Program-made: the position numbers and the translations under genes
Shown here: positions 1 through 8,564 of the stretch, piece after piece
Layout: each line of letters starts with the position of its first letter
How positions within the stretch are numbered: the first letter of the stretch is position 1
Origin: Paracoccaceae bacterium
Lineage (GTDB): Bacteria > Pseudomonadota > Alphaproteobacteria > Rhodobacterales > Rhodobacteraceae
Direction: 5' to 3'
DNA length: 64,000 bases
NCBI GenBank assembly: GCA_012103375.1
Contig: WLWX01000001.1
Location: 1,230,501-1,294,500 of the forward strand
Notes under the pieces: model-generated
Database searches by the model: none
What the model saw: the letters and a program-made list of their open reading frames with translations, nothing else
Told to the model about the DNA's origin: nothing

Positions 1-89
1 TAGGCGAGGCCGCCTGCCAGCAGCGACAGCGCGATGAACGCCAGCACCATGCGCGCACGGCCCGCCGCCCAGTCGACGACGCCGATCAT
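1..89 (-). CDS. RND efflux transporter permease, N-terminal fragment
   Basis: Only the first 29 codons are inside the window; the gene runs off the left edge. The visible N-terminus (MIGVVDWAAGRARM followed by a hydrophobic stretch) fits the cytoplasmic start and first membrane helix of an RND-family inner-membrane pump. Its ATG overlaps the TGA stop of the upstream periplasmic adaptor gene (ATGA), so the two are translationally coupled. The family call rests mainly on this pairing with a membrane-fusion protein; from the fragment alone the substrate cannot be guessed. Confidence 0.7.
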   Translation of the reverse strand, partial: MIGVVDWAAGRARMVLAFIALSLLAGGLA

Positions 90-1363
90 TGGGTCGCCTC
101 CTCACGATAGGTCGGGTCGACGCGCACGCCTGCGACGACGAATTCCTGCCCGACGACGATGACATTCGCAGCCTCAGGCAGGCCCTGAACCCAGATGCCA
201 TCGGGCGTGTCGCGCAAGACGCTGACCGGCGCAAAGGTGACGAGGTCGTCTTCGCCGACAAGGCGCACACCCAGCGCGCCTTCATTGTCCAAAGTCAGCG
301 CCGACTGGGGCAGAAAATGTGCGTTCGCGCCGTCGGACCCGATGGCGATTTCCACGGTTTGCCCGTCGCGGATCAACAGATCGTCATTGGCCACCAGAAC
401 CTCGACCCGGAAGGTGCGGGTGGTCGGGTCGGCGCTGCGCGACAGGAACGTCACTTCGCCGCGTACGTCGCGGCCTGTCGCCAGTCGCGCGCCGGCGATG
501 GCACCCACGGTGACCTTATCCACATCGGTTTCCGGCACGAACCCGACCAGCTTGATCGGATCCAGACGGATGACCGTTGCACACAGCCCACCGGGTTGCA
601 GCAGGCTGCCAACCTCGGCCCCGTCGGATTCCAGCAAACCGCCGAAGGGCGCGCGGATGATCAGCTTGCCGATCTCGTTCTTTGCTGCTGCAACACCGGC
701 CTGCGCCGACTGGATGCCAGCTTCGGCCGCGTCGATGCCAGAGCGTGCGGCTTCGACCCCGGCACGCGCCGATTCAACCCCGGCCCCGGTCGCGGCGACC
801 CGCGTGTCCGAGGCGAACCCGCCTTCGGACAGACGGGTGGCGGCGTTGTCGTTGATCTCGGCCTCTTTCAGGCGGGCGGTGGCCTCGGCGACGCGGGCGC
901 GGGCTTCGGGCAGGCGGCTTTGGGCCTCTTGCAGGTGGGCCGTGGCCTCGGCCAGTGCAATTTGGCGGGTGCCGGGGTCAAGGCGGCAGACCTCATCCCC
1001 CTGGGCAACCAACGCGCCTTTGCGCAGCGGATCGGATATGATCGTGCCCGAGGTTTCGGCCCGCAGATCGACCTGGCGCGCCGCTTCGGTGCGCCCGCGC
1101 ACCAGAACCGCGCTGTCGACATGACGGGCCAGCGATTTCATCGCGACAACGGAAACGCCCGGATCTGCGGCGGCGGTTTCAATTGCATCGCCGGTGTCCG
1201 CGTCGGAAACTGGTTCCTGGGCAATTCCATCCGACACGGCTGCACCCAATGCGCCGGCATCCGTATCTCCGCGGGCATAGGACAACAGGGCCGAACGTTC
1301 GAACACCAGCAGGTACAGGGCGGCGGCTACGACAATCGCGGTCAGGATCGGAAACAGGCGCAT
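86..1363 (-). CDS. RND efflux periplasmic adaptor (membrane fusion protein)
   Basis: A 425-residue HlyD/AcrA-type adaptor that would link an inner-membrane RND pump to an outer-membrane channel. An N-terminal hydrophobic anchor lies at about residues 3-24. After an acidic low-complexity linker comes the first half of a lipoyl domain (about 80-130), then a long alanine/glutamate-rich alpha-hairpin with heptad-like repeats (about 130-230). The second lipoyl half (KLIIRAPFGG) and beta-barrel domains follow. It is first in a minus-strand operon and overlaps the pump gene by ATGA. The linker between anchor and lipoyl domain is longer than in AcrA. Family assignment is firm; substrate is unknown. 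Confidence 0.9.
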   Translation of the reverse strand: MRLFPILTAIVVAAALYLLVFERSALLSYARGDTDAGALGAAVSDGIAQEPVSDADTGDAIETAAADPGVSVVAMKSLARHVDSAVLVRGRTEAARQVDLRAETSGTIISDPLRKGALVAQGDEVCRLDPGTRQIALAEATAHLQEAQSRLPEARARVAEATARLKEAEINDNAATRLSEGGFASDTRVAATGAGVESARAGVEAARSGIDAAEAGIQSAQAGVAAAKNEIGKLIIRAPFGGLLESDGAEVGSLLQPGGLCATVIRLDPIKLVGFVPETDVDKVTVGAIAGARLATGRDVRGEVTFLSRSADPTTRTFRVEVLVANDDLLIRDGQTVEIAIGSDGANAHFLPQSALTLDNEGALGVRLVGEDDLVTFAPVSVLRDTPDGIWVQGLPEAANVIVVGQEFVVAGVRVDPTYREEATQ

Positions 1364-1573
1364 GGCGGCCTCGGTATCTATTTCAGGGTCAGTAACCGGT
1401 GCGAAACCGGCGCATTCTGGTAGTATGTGGGGCGGCAGGGTCCGCTGGTAAAGTCTATCTGAACCGTTTAGTTCAGTCTGCCGGGCGCGACAACTGTGAA
1501 TGGCGCTTAAGGCCAGCGTCCAATATCGCGCACTTGGCAGTTGATCCCGTAGCGTCTAAGAGATGCGCAAGCC
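1364..1573. other. Intergenic region with promoter of the efflux operon
   Basis: This part of the 463-base gap between the efflux operon and the yfgM-like gene contains no convincing gene. It must hold the leftward promoter of the efflux operon. The only clear structure is the inverted repeat at 1459-1476. The rest, up to the mobile element at 1574, shows no recognised feature. Confidence 0.6.
1459..1476. promoter_or_regulatory. Candidate operator, inverted repeat upstream of efflux operon
   Basis: Perfect 6-base arms CTGAAC and GTTCAG are separated by 6 bases, about 95 bases upstream of the adaptor start. TetR-family repressors of RND pumps commonly bind inverted repeats of this size, so it is a plausible operator. 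No such regulator gene lies beside it in this window. Inference only. Confidence 0.35.
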
Positions 1574-1791
1574 GATTGTGTTGAAAAACTCCGTTTTAGG
1601 GCCTGAACGATGATTTTTCTTTCCATGCAGCCCGATCCTAAATTTTTGGCGCGGGGGTCGGCCCAAATCGCCTACATGCGCTCACGCGCAGCCATGCGCT
1701 GTCTCGTGGTCAAAGCTTTCCGACTATTTCGCTTCATAGGTTTTCGCAAGAAATCCGCGACGCTCTGATTTCGGAGTTTTTCAACACAATC
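1574..1791 (+). mobile_element. 218-bp MITE, copy 1
   Basis: Non-autonomous element with perfect 20-bp terminal inverted repeats (GATTGTGTTGAAAAACTCCG at 1574-1593 and its complement at 1772-1791). It is flanked by a 4-bp target duplication AGCC (1570-1573 and 1792-1795). By reading, the sequence is identical to the copies at 30791 and 32327. It contains no gene: the short open frames inside are not transposase-sized. It ends 35 bases before the yfgM-like gene, so the promoter of that operon must read through, lie within, or lie just after the element. The parental insertion sequence is not in the window. Confidence 0.92.
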
Positions 1792-1826
1792 AGCCCAAAC
1801 CGGGTCTTCGACATAGCAGGAAAAAC

Positions 1827-2489
1827 ATGAGCAATACCGACAGTTTCATCGACGAAGTCAGTGAAGAAGTCCGCCGCGAACAGCTGTGGCGTCTGGTGCG
1901 CCGCTGGGGCTGGCTGCCGATCCTGCTGGTCGTGCTGCTGGTGGGCGGGGCCACTTATAACGAGATCCGCAAATCCAATGAACGGGCCGCAGCCGAAGCG
2001 TTGGGTGACGGGATCACCGCCGCGCTTGAAGGCGACATCGCCGATCGCGCCCAGGCGCTGGATGCCTTGGCCGCCGACGGGGCAGGCGCTGCGATTGTCG
2101 GGTTTCTGACCTCGGCTGGCGAAATTGACGGTGATGATCCGGACGCCGGTGTTGCACGGCTGACCGCGATCGAGGCGGATATGAACCTGCCCGAACACTA
2201 CCGCCATCTGGCGACATTGAAGCGTATCATGGCGACCGCCGATACACGCGCCCCTGATGAGCGGATTGCCGCCCTTGGCCCGCTGACCGTTGTGGGGGCA
2301 CCATATCGTCTGCTGGCACTGGAACAGACGGCCATTGCCCAGGTCGAAGCCGGAGATGCCGAATCGGCGATTTCGGGGCTGCGCGGCATCCTTGTCGACA
2401 GCGAGGCGACCGAGGGCTTGCGTCGTCGCGCCACTCAGTTGATTGTAGCGCTGGGCGCCGATCCGTCAGAGGCGGCAGCGACCGAGTAA
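1827..2489 (+). CDS. YfgM-like tetratricopeptide-repeat membrane protein
   Basis: A 220-residue protein with a short charged N-terminal cytoplasmic segment, one membrane helix at about residues 28-46 (WLPILLVVLLVGG), then a helical periplasmic domain. This matches the TPR_21/YfgM family, which in proteobacteria is usually encoded beside BamB and Der and is linked to periplasmic chaperone and envelope biogenesis work. The start is supported by AGGA nine bases upstream of the ATG. It is the first gene of a yfgM-bamB-der set. The mobile element immediately upstream probably changed its promoter. Confidence 0.85.
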   Translation: MSNTDSFIDEVSEEVRREQLWRLVRRWGWLPILLVVLLVGGATYNEIRKSNERAAAEALGDGITAALEGDIADRAQALDALAADGAGAAIVGFLTSAGEIDGDDPDAGVARLTAIEADMNLPEHYRHLATLKRIMATADTRAPDERIAALGPLTVVGAPYRLLALEQTAIAQVEAGDAESAISGLRGILVDSEATEGLRRRATQLIVALGADPSEAAATE

Positions 2490-2532
2490 GTTTGCAGCGC
2501 GCAGGCGCTGGTGTGAATTGGACGGAACGGGA

Positions 2533-3873
2533 ATGACAGCAGTGGCAATGAAACGACTGAGCGCACTCGTATTTCTGGTGGCCCTGACGGGGTGTTTTGA
2601 ACGCGACCTGATCCTGCCCGGACAGCGGCAGGATGTGCGGTCGCTGCGCAGCGATGGCTTTGTGCCGATTTCCGGGCCGACCGTGGCGCGCGCGGCGAAC
2701 CAATCGCTGCCGCTGGCGGTGGGGGCCCCGGCGGTGAACTCCAGCTGGACCCATCGCAGCGGCACGGCCAGCCATTCACTTCAGCACCCGGCGCTGAACA
2801 CGACACTCCAGGTCGCCTGGAGCGCGTCAATCGGCAAGGGCAACAGCCGCAAGAACCAGATAACGGCGGACCCGGTGGTTGCAGGCGGGCGGATCTTCAC
2901 GCTGCACAGCGAAAGCCGGGTGATGGCGCATTCGACCAGCGGCGCATCAATCTGGTCGCGCGATCTGGTGCCGCCGGGCGAAAAATCCGGCGATGCCTCG
3001 GGCGGCGGAATTGCCGTAGGCGGGGCGCGGGTCTTTGTGACAACCGGTTTCGGACGGCTTGCCGCGCTCGACATGGTCAGCGGCGGGGTGATCTGGCAGC
3101 AGGATCTTGAAAGCGCAGTGGCCGCCGCGCCGACGGTGGTTGGCGATCTGGTCTATGTGGTTTCACGCGACGGACGCGCCTGGGCGCTGAGCACCAACAG
3201 CGGCCGCATCCGCTGGCAGTTGCAGGGAACGCCTTCGCTGTCGGGGTCGGTCGGCGGGGCGGCGCCTGCGGTTAATGACCGGGTCGCGATCTTCCCATTT
3301 TCATCGGGTCAGATGATCGCGGCCTCGCGCCAGGGTGGTTCGCGGCTGTGGTCGGGGCAAGTGTCCGGTGGGCGGCTTGGGCGTGGCTATACCGAGGTGA
3401 CGGATATCTCCGGTGATCCGGTGATTGTCGGCGATACGGTCTATGCGGCCAATTATACCGGCAAGGCGAAGGCATTCTCGCTGAGCTCGGGCGAGGAAAA
3501 ATGGATCGCCAACGAAGGTGCGGTCAGCCCGATGTGGGTCGCTGGCGGCTCGGTCTTTCTGATGTCCGACCAGAACGAGTTGGTGCGGCTGGATGCAAGC
3601 AACGGGCGGCGCATCTGGGGCACGAAACTGCCGCTGTTCGTGAAATCGAAAATCAAGAAGCGCAAGAAGATCTTTGCCCACTATGGCCCGGTACTGGCTG
3701 GCGGTCGGCTGATCCTGGCCTCGAGCGACGGGTTGATCCGGTCGTTCAACCCCGAAAACGGCGCGCAGGTGGCAAGTTTTGCCTTGGCCGGCGGCGCGGC
3801 CTCGAACCCGGTTGTGGCGGGGCGGACGCTGTATGTGGTGACGGCCAAGGGCAAATTGGTCGCCTATCGTTAA
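2533..3873 (+). CDS. bamB: Outer membrane assembly lipoprotein BamB (PQQ-repeat beta-propeller)
   Basis: Lipoprotein of the outer-membrane beta-barrel assembly (BAM) complex. A signal peptide ends in the lipobox LTGC, so the mature protein starts at that cysteine. The body is an eight-bladed type propeller with recurring PQQ/WD-like blades, for example GARVFVTTGFGRLAALD and GDLVYVVSRDGRAWAL. Two starts are possible, ATG 2533 or ATG 2548; 2533 has the better purine-rich leader (GGAACGGGA). It lies between the yfgM-like gene and der, the common order in alphaproteobacteria. The C-terminal blades contain a lysine-rich loop (KIKKRKK). Confidence 0.9.
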   Translation: MTAVAMKRLSALVFLVALTGCFERDLILPGQRQDVRSLRSDGFVPISGPTVARAANQSLPLAVGAPAVNSSWTHRSGTASHSLQHPALNTTLQVAWSASIGKGNSRKNQITADPVVAGGRIFTLHSESRVMAHSTSGASIWSRDLVPPGEKSGDASGGGIAVGGARVFVTTGFGRLAALDMVSGGVIWQQDLESAVAAAPTVVGDLVYVVSRDGRAWALSTNSGRIRWQLQGTPSLSGSVGGAAPAVNDRVAIFPFSSGQMIAASRQGGSRLWSGQVSGGRLGRGYTEVTDISGDPVIVGDTVYAANYTGKAKAFSLSSGEEKWIANEGAVSPMWVAGGSVFLMSDQNELVRLDASNGRRIWGTKLPLFVKSKIKKRKKIFAHYGPVLAGGRLILASSDGLIRSFNPENGAQVASFALAGGAASNPVVAGRTLYVVTAKGKLVAYR

Positions 3874-4078
3874 ACGGATCGGGTGCGGGCGGTGATGGTG
3901 AGGCCGTGCCTCCGGCACTGAGTGTGGCGGGTGGCGGTGGTGTCCTGTTGGGGCTGCTCCTGGAAGATTGCTGAGAATAAGGGGGGCGCCGGTTTTTAGG
4001 GGCGCGTCCCATCCAAGGCCTTTTCGTGCGCGGCCAAGGGGTGTAAGGGCGGGCTTTCGTTAATCGGAGCATGGTGCG

Positions 4079-5536
4079 TTGAGCTTTACCCTTGCCATTG
4101 TCGGGCGCCCCAATGTGGGCAAATCGACGCTGTTCAACCGGCTGGTCGGCAAGAAGCTGGCGCTGGTTGATGATCAGCCGGGCGTGACCCGCGACCTGCG
4201 TGAAGGCGCGGCGCGGCTGGGCGATCTGCGGTTCACGGTGATCGATTCCGCCGGGCTGGAAGACGCCAATGATGACAGTCTGCAGGGGCGGATGCGGCGA
4301 TTGACCGAACGCGCGGTCGAGATGGCCGATGTCTGCCTGTTCCTGATTGACGCGCGGGTCGGGGTGACGCCGACGGACGAAGTGTTCGCCGATATCCTGC
4401 GCAAGAAGAACGCTCATGTTGTTTTGGCCGCCAACAAGGCCGAGGGGGGCGCGGCTGAGGCGGGGCTGATCGAGGCGTGGAGCCTTGGGCTGGGCGAGCC
4501 GCTGGCGCTGAGCGCGGAACATGGCGAGGGAATGAGCGAGCTGTTGGCGATGCTGACGCCGCTGGCGGATGAATTCGCCGAACGCGCGGCGGCGGATGCG
4601 CCCGATGTGGATGTCTCGGTCGAAGACGGTGAGTTTGACGAAGACGCAGGCTATGACACCTCCAAGCCGATGCAGGTCGCCATTCTGGGCCGTCCGAACG
4701 CGGGCAAATCAACGCTGGTGAACCAGTTTCTGGGCGAGGAGCGATTGCTGACCGGGCCGGAGGCGGGGATCACGCGGGATGCGATTTCGGTGACGCTCGA
4801 CTGGGACGGGCGGGCGATCCGGATGTTTGACACCGCCGGGGTCAGGAAAAAGGCGAAGGTTCAGGAAAAGCTGGAAAAGCTGAGCGTTTCGGACGGGTTG
4901 CGCGCGGTGAAATTCGCCGAGGTGGTGGTGATCCTGCTGGATGCGGCGATCCCGTTCGAGCAGCAGGATTTGCGGCTGGCCGATCTGGCAGAGCGTGAGG
5001 GCCGCGCGGTCGTCGTGGCGGTCAATAAATGGGATATCGAGGACGACAAACAGGCCAAGCTGAAAGACCTGCGCGAGGCGTTCGAGCGGTTGTTGCCGCA
5101 GCTGCGCGGTGCGCCGCTTGTCACCGTTTCGGCCAAGACGGGGCGCGGGCTGGACCGGCTGCGGGCGGCGGTGATCAAGGCGCATGAGGTCTGGAACCGG
5201 CGGGTTTCGACATCCGTGCTGAACCGCTGGCTGGGCGATATGGTTGCGGCGCATCCCCCACCGGCCCCCGGCGGGCGGCGGATCAAACTGCGCTATATGA
5301 CGCAGGTGAAAACGCGGCCTCCGGGGTTTGTGGTGATGTGTTCGCTGCCCGAAAAACTGCCGGCGAGCTATACCCGGTATCTGGTTAACGGGCTGCGCGA
5401 GGATTTCGACATGCCGGGCACGCCGATCCGCCTGACCATGCGGTCTCAGGCGGAAGATAATCCATACAAGAATCGCAAGAAGTCCACGCCGTCGCGGCTG
5501 AGGAAGCATCTGGGTCAGGGGCGGGCGGACGACTGA
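4079..5536 (+). CDS. der: Ribosome biogenesis GTPase Der (EngA)
   Basis: Essential double-GTPase required for maturation of the 50S subunit. The first G domain has P-loop GRPNVGKST (residues 9-17), DSAG and NKAE motifs. An acidic linker follows, then the second G domain with GRPNAGKST (about 204-212), DTAG and NKWD. A KH-like domain closes the 485-residue protein, the usual length. The start is a rare TTG: no ATG or GTG in frame fits, and GGAG at 4066-4069 is well spaced. A three-codon frame ATG-GTG-CGT-TGA ends on the TTG, which may couple or limit initiation. Confidence 0.97.
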   Translation: MSFTLAIVGRPNVGKSTLFNRLVGKKLALVDDQPGVTRDLREGAARLGDLRFTVIDSAGLEDANDDSLQGRMRRLTERAVEMADVCLFLIDARVGVTPTDEVFADILRKKNAHVVLAANKAEGGAAEAGLIEAWSLGLGEPLALSAEHGEGMSELLAMLTPLADEFAERAAADAPDVDVSVEDGEFDEDAGYDTSKPMQVAILGRPNAGKSTLVNQFLGEERLLTGPEAGITRDAISVTLDWDGRAIRMFDTAGVRKKAKVQEKLEKLSVSDGLRAVKFAEVVVILLDAAIPFEQQDLRLADLAEREGRAVVVAVNKWDIEDDKQAKLKDLREAFERLLPQLRGAPLVTVSAKTGRGLDRLRAAVIKAHEVWNRRVSTSVLNRWLGDMVAAHPPPAPGGRRIKLRYMTQVKTRPPGFVVMCSLPEKLPASYTRYLVNGLREDFDMPGTPIRLTMRSQAEDNPYKNRKKSTPSRLRKHLGQGRADD

Positions 5537-5540
5537 GGGC

Positions 5541-5600
5541 GGGCCCCCAGACGTGAGATAGCTGGGGGCCAGCCACCAATCCCCCGCGATATTTTTTCCG
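5541..5600 (+). repeat. Hairpin plus GATATTTTT intergenic repeat (possible der terminator)
   Basis: A perfect 9-bp stem (GGCCCCCAG 5542-5550, CTGGGGGCC 5562-5570) is followed by CCCCCGCGATATTTTTT. The same plan, a GC hairpin followed by a C-run and GATATTT, recurs near 27829 and (reversed) 39055, and the GATATTT half recurs at 47225. It belongs to a dispersed repeat family and could also end der transcription. Confidence 0.6.
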
Positions 5601-5612
5601 GGAAGAGTTTGG

Positions 5613-5626
5613 GGTATTATAATACC
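5613..5626. promoter_or_regulatory. Perfect 14-bp palindrome upstream of rplM
   Basis: GGTATTATAATACC is a perfect, AT-rich palindrome in otherwise GC-rich DNA, about 115 bases before rplM. It may be a regulator site or part of an upstream promoter element. No regulator can be named from it. Confidence 0.4.
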
Positions 5627-5674
5627 TAAATATTAAGGCATTGAATTAGAACAGTAATTTCTGCCTGACGGCCA

Positions 5675-5702
5675 TTGACGTGCACGCAAATTCCCTTACA
5701 AC
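5675..5702 (+). promoter_or_regulatory. Candidate promoter of rplM-rpsI
   Basis: TTGACG at 5675-5680 is followed after 16 bases by TACAAC at 5697-5702, a fair match to a housekeeping promoter, placed 39 bases before the rplM start. Ribosomal protein operons usually carry strong promoters, which supports the call, but it rests on pattern only. Confidence 0.4.
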
Positions 5703-5740
5703 CCGCCCATCCGAGATTTCCCTGATAGGGCACAGAGAAC

Positions 5741-6205
5741 ATGAGCACTTTCACCGCTACTCCGGCGGATATCGAGAAAAGCTGGATCCTGATCGACGCC
5801 GAGGGCGTTGTTCTGGGCCGCCTTGCCTCGATAATCGCCACACGCTTGCGCGGCAAGCACAAGGCGTCGTTTACGCCGCATATGGACATGGGCGACAATG
5901 TCATCGTCATCAACGCCGACAAGGTGCAGATGACCGGTAACAAGCGCGCCGAGAAGACATACTACCGCCACACCGGGCATCCCAGTGGCATCAAGTCGAC
6001 CACGGCTGAGAAGATTCTCGAGGGCAAGTTCCCCGAGCGCGTGTTGACCCTGGCCGTCAAGCGCATGTTGCCGGGCAACAAGTTGAGCCGCCAGCTGATG
6101 ACCAACCTGCGCGTCTATGCAGGGGCCGAGCATCCGCATGAAGCGCAAGAGCCCACCGTTCTGGACGTGAAATCCATGAACCCTAAAAACACGCGGGATT
6201 CCTGA
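5741..6205 (+). CDS. rplM: 50S ribosomal protein L13
   Basis: A 154-residue protein, the usual length for L13 in alphaproteobacteria, with the conserved [16 protein letters not shown] start, the [11 protein letters not shown] stretch and the YRHTGHPSG motif. It is an early assembly protein of the large subunit. It forms the standard rplM-rpsI pair, with only two bases between its stop and the rpsI start. AGAGAA precedes the ATG. Confidence 0.98.
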   Translation: MSTFTATPADIEKSWILIDAEGVVLGRLASIIATRLRGKHKASFTPHMDMGDNVIVINADKVQMTGNKRAEKTYYRHTGHPSGIKSTTAEKILEGKFPERVLTLAVKRMLPGNKLSRQLMTNLRVYAGAEHPHEAQEPTVLDVKSMNPKNTRDS

Positions 6206-6207
6206 AC

Positions 6208-6741
6208 GTGGCTGATGAAATCAAATCACTCGACGCATTGCGCGACGCTGTTGGCGACGACGCGGCGGCCACGGACGCACCTGCGGCTGAAGCCCCTGCC
6301 GCGCCGGTTGAACAATCCACCCCTGCGATCCACCGCGAACCGGTTCGTGACGAATTGGGCCGCTCTTACGCCACGGGCAAGCGGAAGGATGCGGTTGCCC
6401 GTGTCTGGATCAAGCCTGGGTCCGGCAAGGTTGTCGTCAATGCCAAGGAAATGCCGGTCTATTTCGCGCGCCCCGTGTTGCAGATGATCCTGCGTCAGCC
6501 GTTTCAGGTGGCCGGTGTTGACGGTCAGTTCGACGTGATGGCGACGGTTGCCGGTGGTGGCCTTTCGGGCCAGGCCGGTGCGGTGAAGCACGGGATTTCG
6601 AAAGCGCTGCAGCTTTATAATCCCAGCCTGCGCCCGGCGCTCAAGGCCGCTGGCTTCCTGACCCGTGACAGCCGTGTAGTGGAACGTAAGAAGTTCGGTA
6701 AGGCTAAGGCCCGTAAGAGCTTCCAGTTCTCCAAACGTTAA
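6208..6741 (+). CDS. rpsI: 30S ribosomal protein S9
   Basis: A 177-residue S9 with an alanine-rich N-terminal extension of about 45 residues before the conserved core ([14 protein letters not shown]). The C-terminus [17 protein letters not shown] is the tail that reaches the P-site tRNA on the 30S subunit. Such extensions are common in Rhodobacterales. The start is GTG two bases after the rplM stop. A strong intrinsic terminator follows 26 bases after the stop. Confidence 0.98.
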   Translation: MADEIKSLDALRDAVGDDAAATDAPAAEAPAAPVEQSTPAIHREPVRDELGRSYATGKRKDAVARVWIKPGSGKVVVNAKEMPVYFARPVLQMILRQPFQVAGVDGQFDVMATVAGGGLSGQAGAVKHGISKALQLYNPSLRPALKAAGFLTRDSRVVERKKFGKAKARKSFQFSKR

Positions 6742-6767
6742 GGCTTTCGCGACTTCGACATTGCAAA

Positions 6768-6792
6768 GGGGTGCCTTGGGGCACCCCTTTTT
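6768..6792 (+). terminator. Intrinsic terminator of rplM-rpsI
   Basis: A perfect 8-bp GC stem (GGGGTGCC and GGCACCCC) with loop TTGG is followed directly by five T residues, starting 26 bases after the rpsI stop. A textbook rho-independent terminator. Confidence 0.95.
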
Positions 6793-6948
6793 CTTTGCGG
6801 CCCACCGCAAGATACGACTTGCCGAAGGGGTCAGGTCTTTTATTCTGAGGGTGCCGGACACGGGGAGGGACCGCAGATCGCCACCGGGCAGGATGACGCG
6901 CGACGCGGGCTGCTGCTGGTCAGCCCACCGGCGATCTATGCGCTGCTG

Positions 6949-7743
6949 ATGCTGGCCGCACCGATGGCTGCGGTGCTGCTGTTTTCATTCTGGAGCCAGG
7001 ATTTCCTGACGATTGATCGGTCGTTCACGACGAAGAATTACGTCGAGGCGTTCAGTGATCCGCTGTACCGCGCGCTGCTGATCCGTTCGATTGCCATCGC
7101 CTTGGCGGTCACAGTGGTGACCGTGGCGCTGGCCTATCCGGTGGCCTATTTCGTCAGTTTCCACGTCCACCCCAGCCGAAAGAGCCTGTGGATTTTCCTG
7201 ATCACGATTCCATTCTGGACCAGCTATCTGATCCGGGTGTTCCTGTGGAAGGTGATCCTGGGGTTCAACGGGGTGCTGAATTCCTCGCTGATGGGCGTCG
7301 GGCTGATTGAAGAGCCGCTGACCTTCATTCTCTATAACCAGAACGCCGTGGTCATCACGCTGGCACATGCCTTCGCGCCCTTCGCGATCCTGCCGATCTT
7401 CGTCGCGTTGGAACGCATTGACCGGTCGCTGTTAGAGGCCAGCCAGGACCTGGGCGAAAGCAAGTTCCGCACCTTTCTGCGGGTCACACTACCGCTGTCT
7501 GTCCCGGGGCTGGTCGCCGCCGTCCTGATCGTGTTCATCCCGACGATTGGCGACTATGTGACGCCCCGGCTGGTTGGCGGGCCGAACGGGCTGATGATCG
7601 CCAATATGATCCAGACGCAGTTCCTGAAATTGAACAACGCCCCCCTGGGCGCCGCGCTGGCCGTGGTGGCGATGGCCAGTGTCACGGCAATCTCGCTTTT
7701 GTTCATCTGGTTCAACCGCCGCAACCTGAGGGCGCGGCGATGA
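6949..7743 (+). CDS. ABC transporter permease, PotB-like (N-terminus probably frameshifted)
   Basis: Inner-membrane permease of a spermidine/putrescine-type importer, with six predicted helices and the EAA loop EASQDLGESKFRTFLRV around residue 163. From ATG 6949 the first helix is cut short. In the same frame upstream, codons encode a normal-looking first helix (LLLVSPPAIYALL) but no ATG, GTG or TTG is available. ATG 6893, one frame away, would give MTRDA and then the helix if one base were added near 6906. The likely ancestral gene therefore starts at 6893, with a one-base deletion (or sequencing error). It overlaps the next permease by ATGA. Confidence 0.85.
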   Translation: MLAAPMAAVLLFSFWSQDFLTIDRSFTTKNYVEAFSDPLYRALLIRSIAIALAVTVVTVALAYPVAYFVSFHVHPSRKSLWIFLITIPFWTSYLIRVFLWKVILGFNGVLNSSLMGVGLIEEPLTFILYNQNAVVITLAHAFAPFAILPIFVALERIDRSLLEASQDLGESKFRTFLRVTLPLSVPGLVAAVLIVFIPTIGDYVTPRLVGGPNGLMIANMIQTQFLKLNNAPLGAALAVVAMASVTAISLLFIWFNRRNLRARR

Positions 7744-8564
7744 AGGGGCCGCAATTCAAGGGCGGGGGTTTGCGCGTTTATGCGCTGATCTATCTGCTGT
7801 TCCTTTATGCGCCGATCATCCTTCTGCCGCTGTTCGCGTTCAATTCTTCGACCATCATCGCCTTCCCGCTGGAGGGATTCACCACCCAGTGGTTCGCCGA
7901 ACTGACCGAGGTTGAGGCGTTGCATGACGCGCTGTGGAATTCGCTTTTTGTGGCGATCATCACGGCGGTCTTCGCGACCTGTCTGGGGATGTTTGCCGCC
8001 CGCGCCGGGGTCATGCACCGGTTTCCGGGCAAGGGGCCGATCATGGGGCTGATCATGCTGCCGCTGGTCCTGCCCGAGGTGATCGTCGCCGTCTCGCTTC
8101 TGGTTGTGGCGATCAACGTGCTGGGGATCGGGCTGTCGCTGTGGACGATCATTGCGGCACACACGCTGATCTGCATGCCGTTTTCCATCGCAATCCTGAA
8201 TTCGGCGTTTCAGAACCTAGATGCCTCGTTAGAGGAGGCCGCGATTGACTTGGGAGAGACGCGCTGGTCCTCTTTCCGGCTGGTCACCCTGCCGTTGATC
8301 GCGCCGGGGATTATCGCCTCGCTTCTGATCGCCTTCACCATCAGTCTGGATGAATTCATCATCGCCTTCTTCCTGACCGGAGGCGAGCCGACATTGCCGG
8401 TCTACATCTGGGGTTTGCTGCGCTTTCCGGCGCGCATTCCGGTGGTCATGGCGCTGGGGACGCTGCTGGTGCTTGCCTCGATCCTGCTTTTGACCATTGC
8501 CGAGATTTACCGCCGCCGGGGCGTGCGCCGCGCTGGCCAAAACGACAGCGGAGGGTTCCTGTGA
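7740..8564 (+). CDS. ABC transporter permease, PotC-like
   Basis: Second permease of the importer, 274 residues with about six membrane helices. The cytoplasmic EAA loop reads EEAAIDLGETRWSSFRLVTLPL (around residues 165-186, given here as its recognisable landmarks EEAA, GET and LPL) and would dock on the ATPase. The ATG overlaps the stop of the first permease, and its own stop overlaps the GTG start of the ATPase gene, so all three are translationally linked. Closest families transport polyamines or related cations; the actual substrate is unknown because no binding protein gene is adjacent. Confidence 0.9.
   Translation: MKGPQFKGGGLRVYALIYLLFLYAPIILLPLFAFNSSTIIAFPLEGFTTQWFAELTEVEALHDALWNSLFVAIITAVFATCLGMFAARAGVMHRFPGKGPIMGLIMLPLVLPEVIVAVSLLVVAINVLGIGLSLWTIIAAHTLICMPFSIAILNSAFQNLDASLEEAAIDLGETRWSSFRLVTLPLIAPGIIASLLIAFTISLDEFIIAFFLTGGEPTLPVYIWGLLRFPARIPVVMALGTLLVLASILLLTIAEIYRRRGVRRAGQNDSGGFL

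Noticed and set aside
3874-4078. Possible small gene between bamB and der
   Set aside because: Short frames here have no ribosome site or conserved look; the space is better read as a leader for der.
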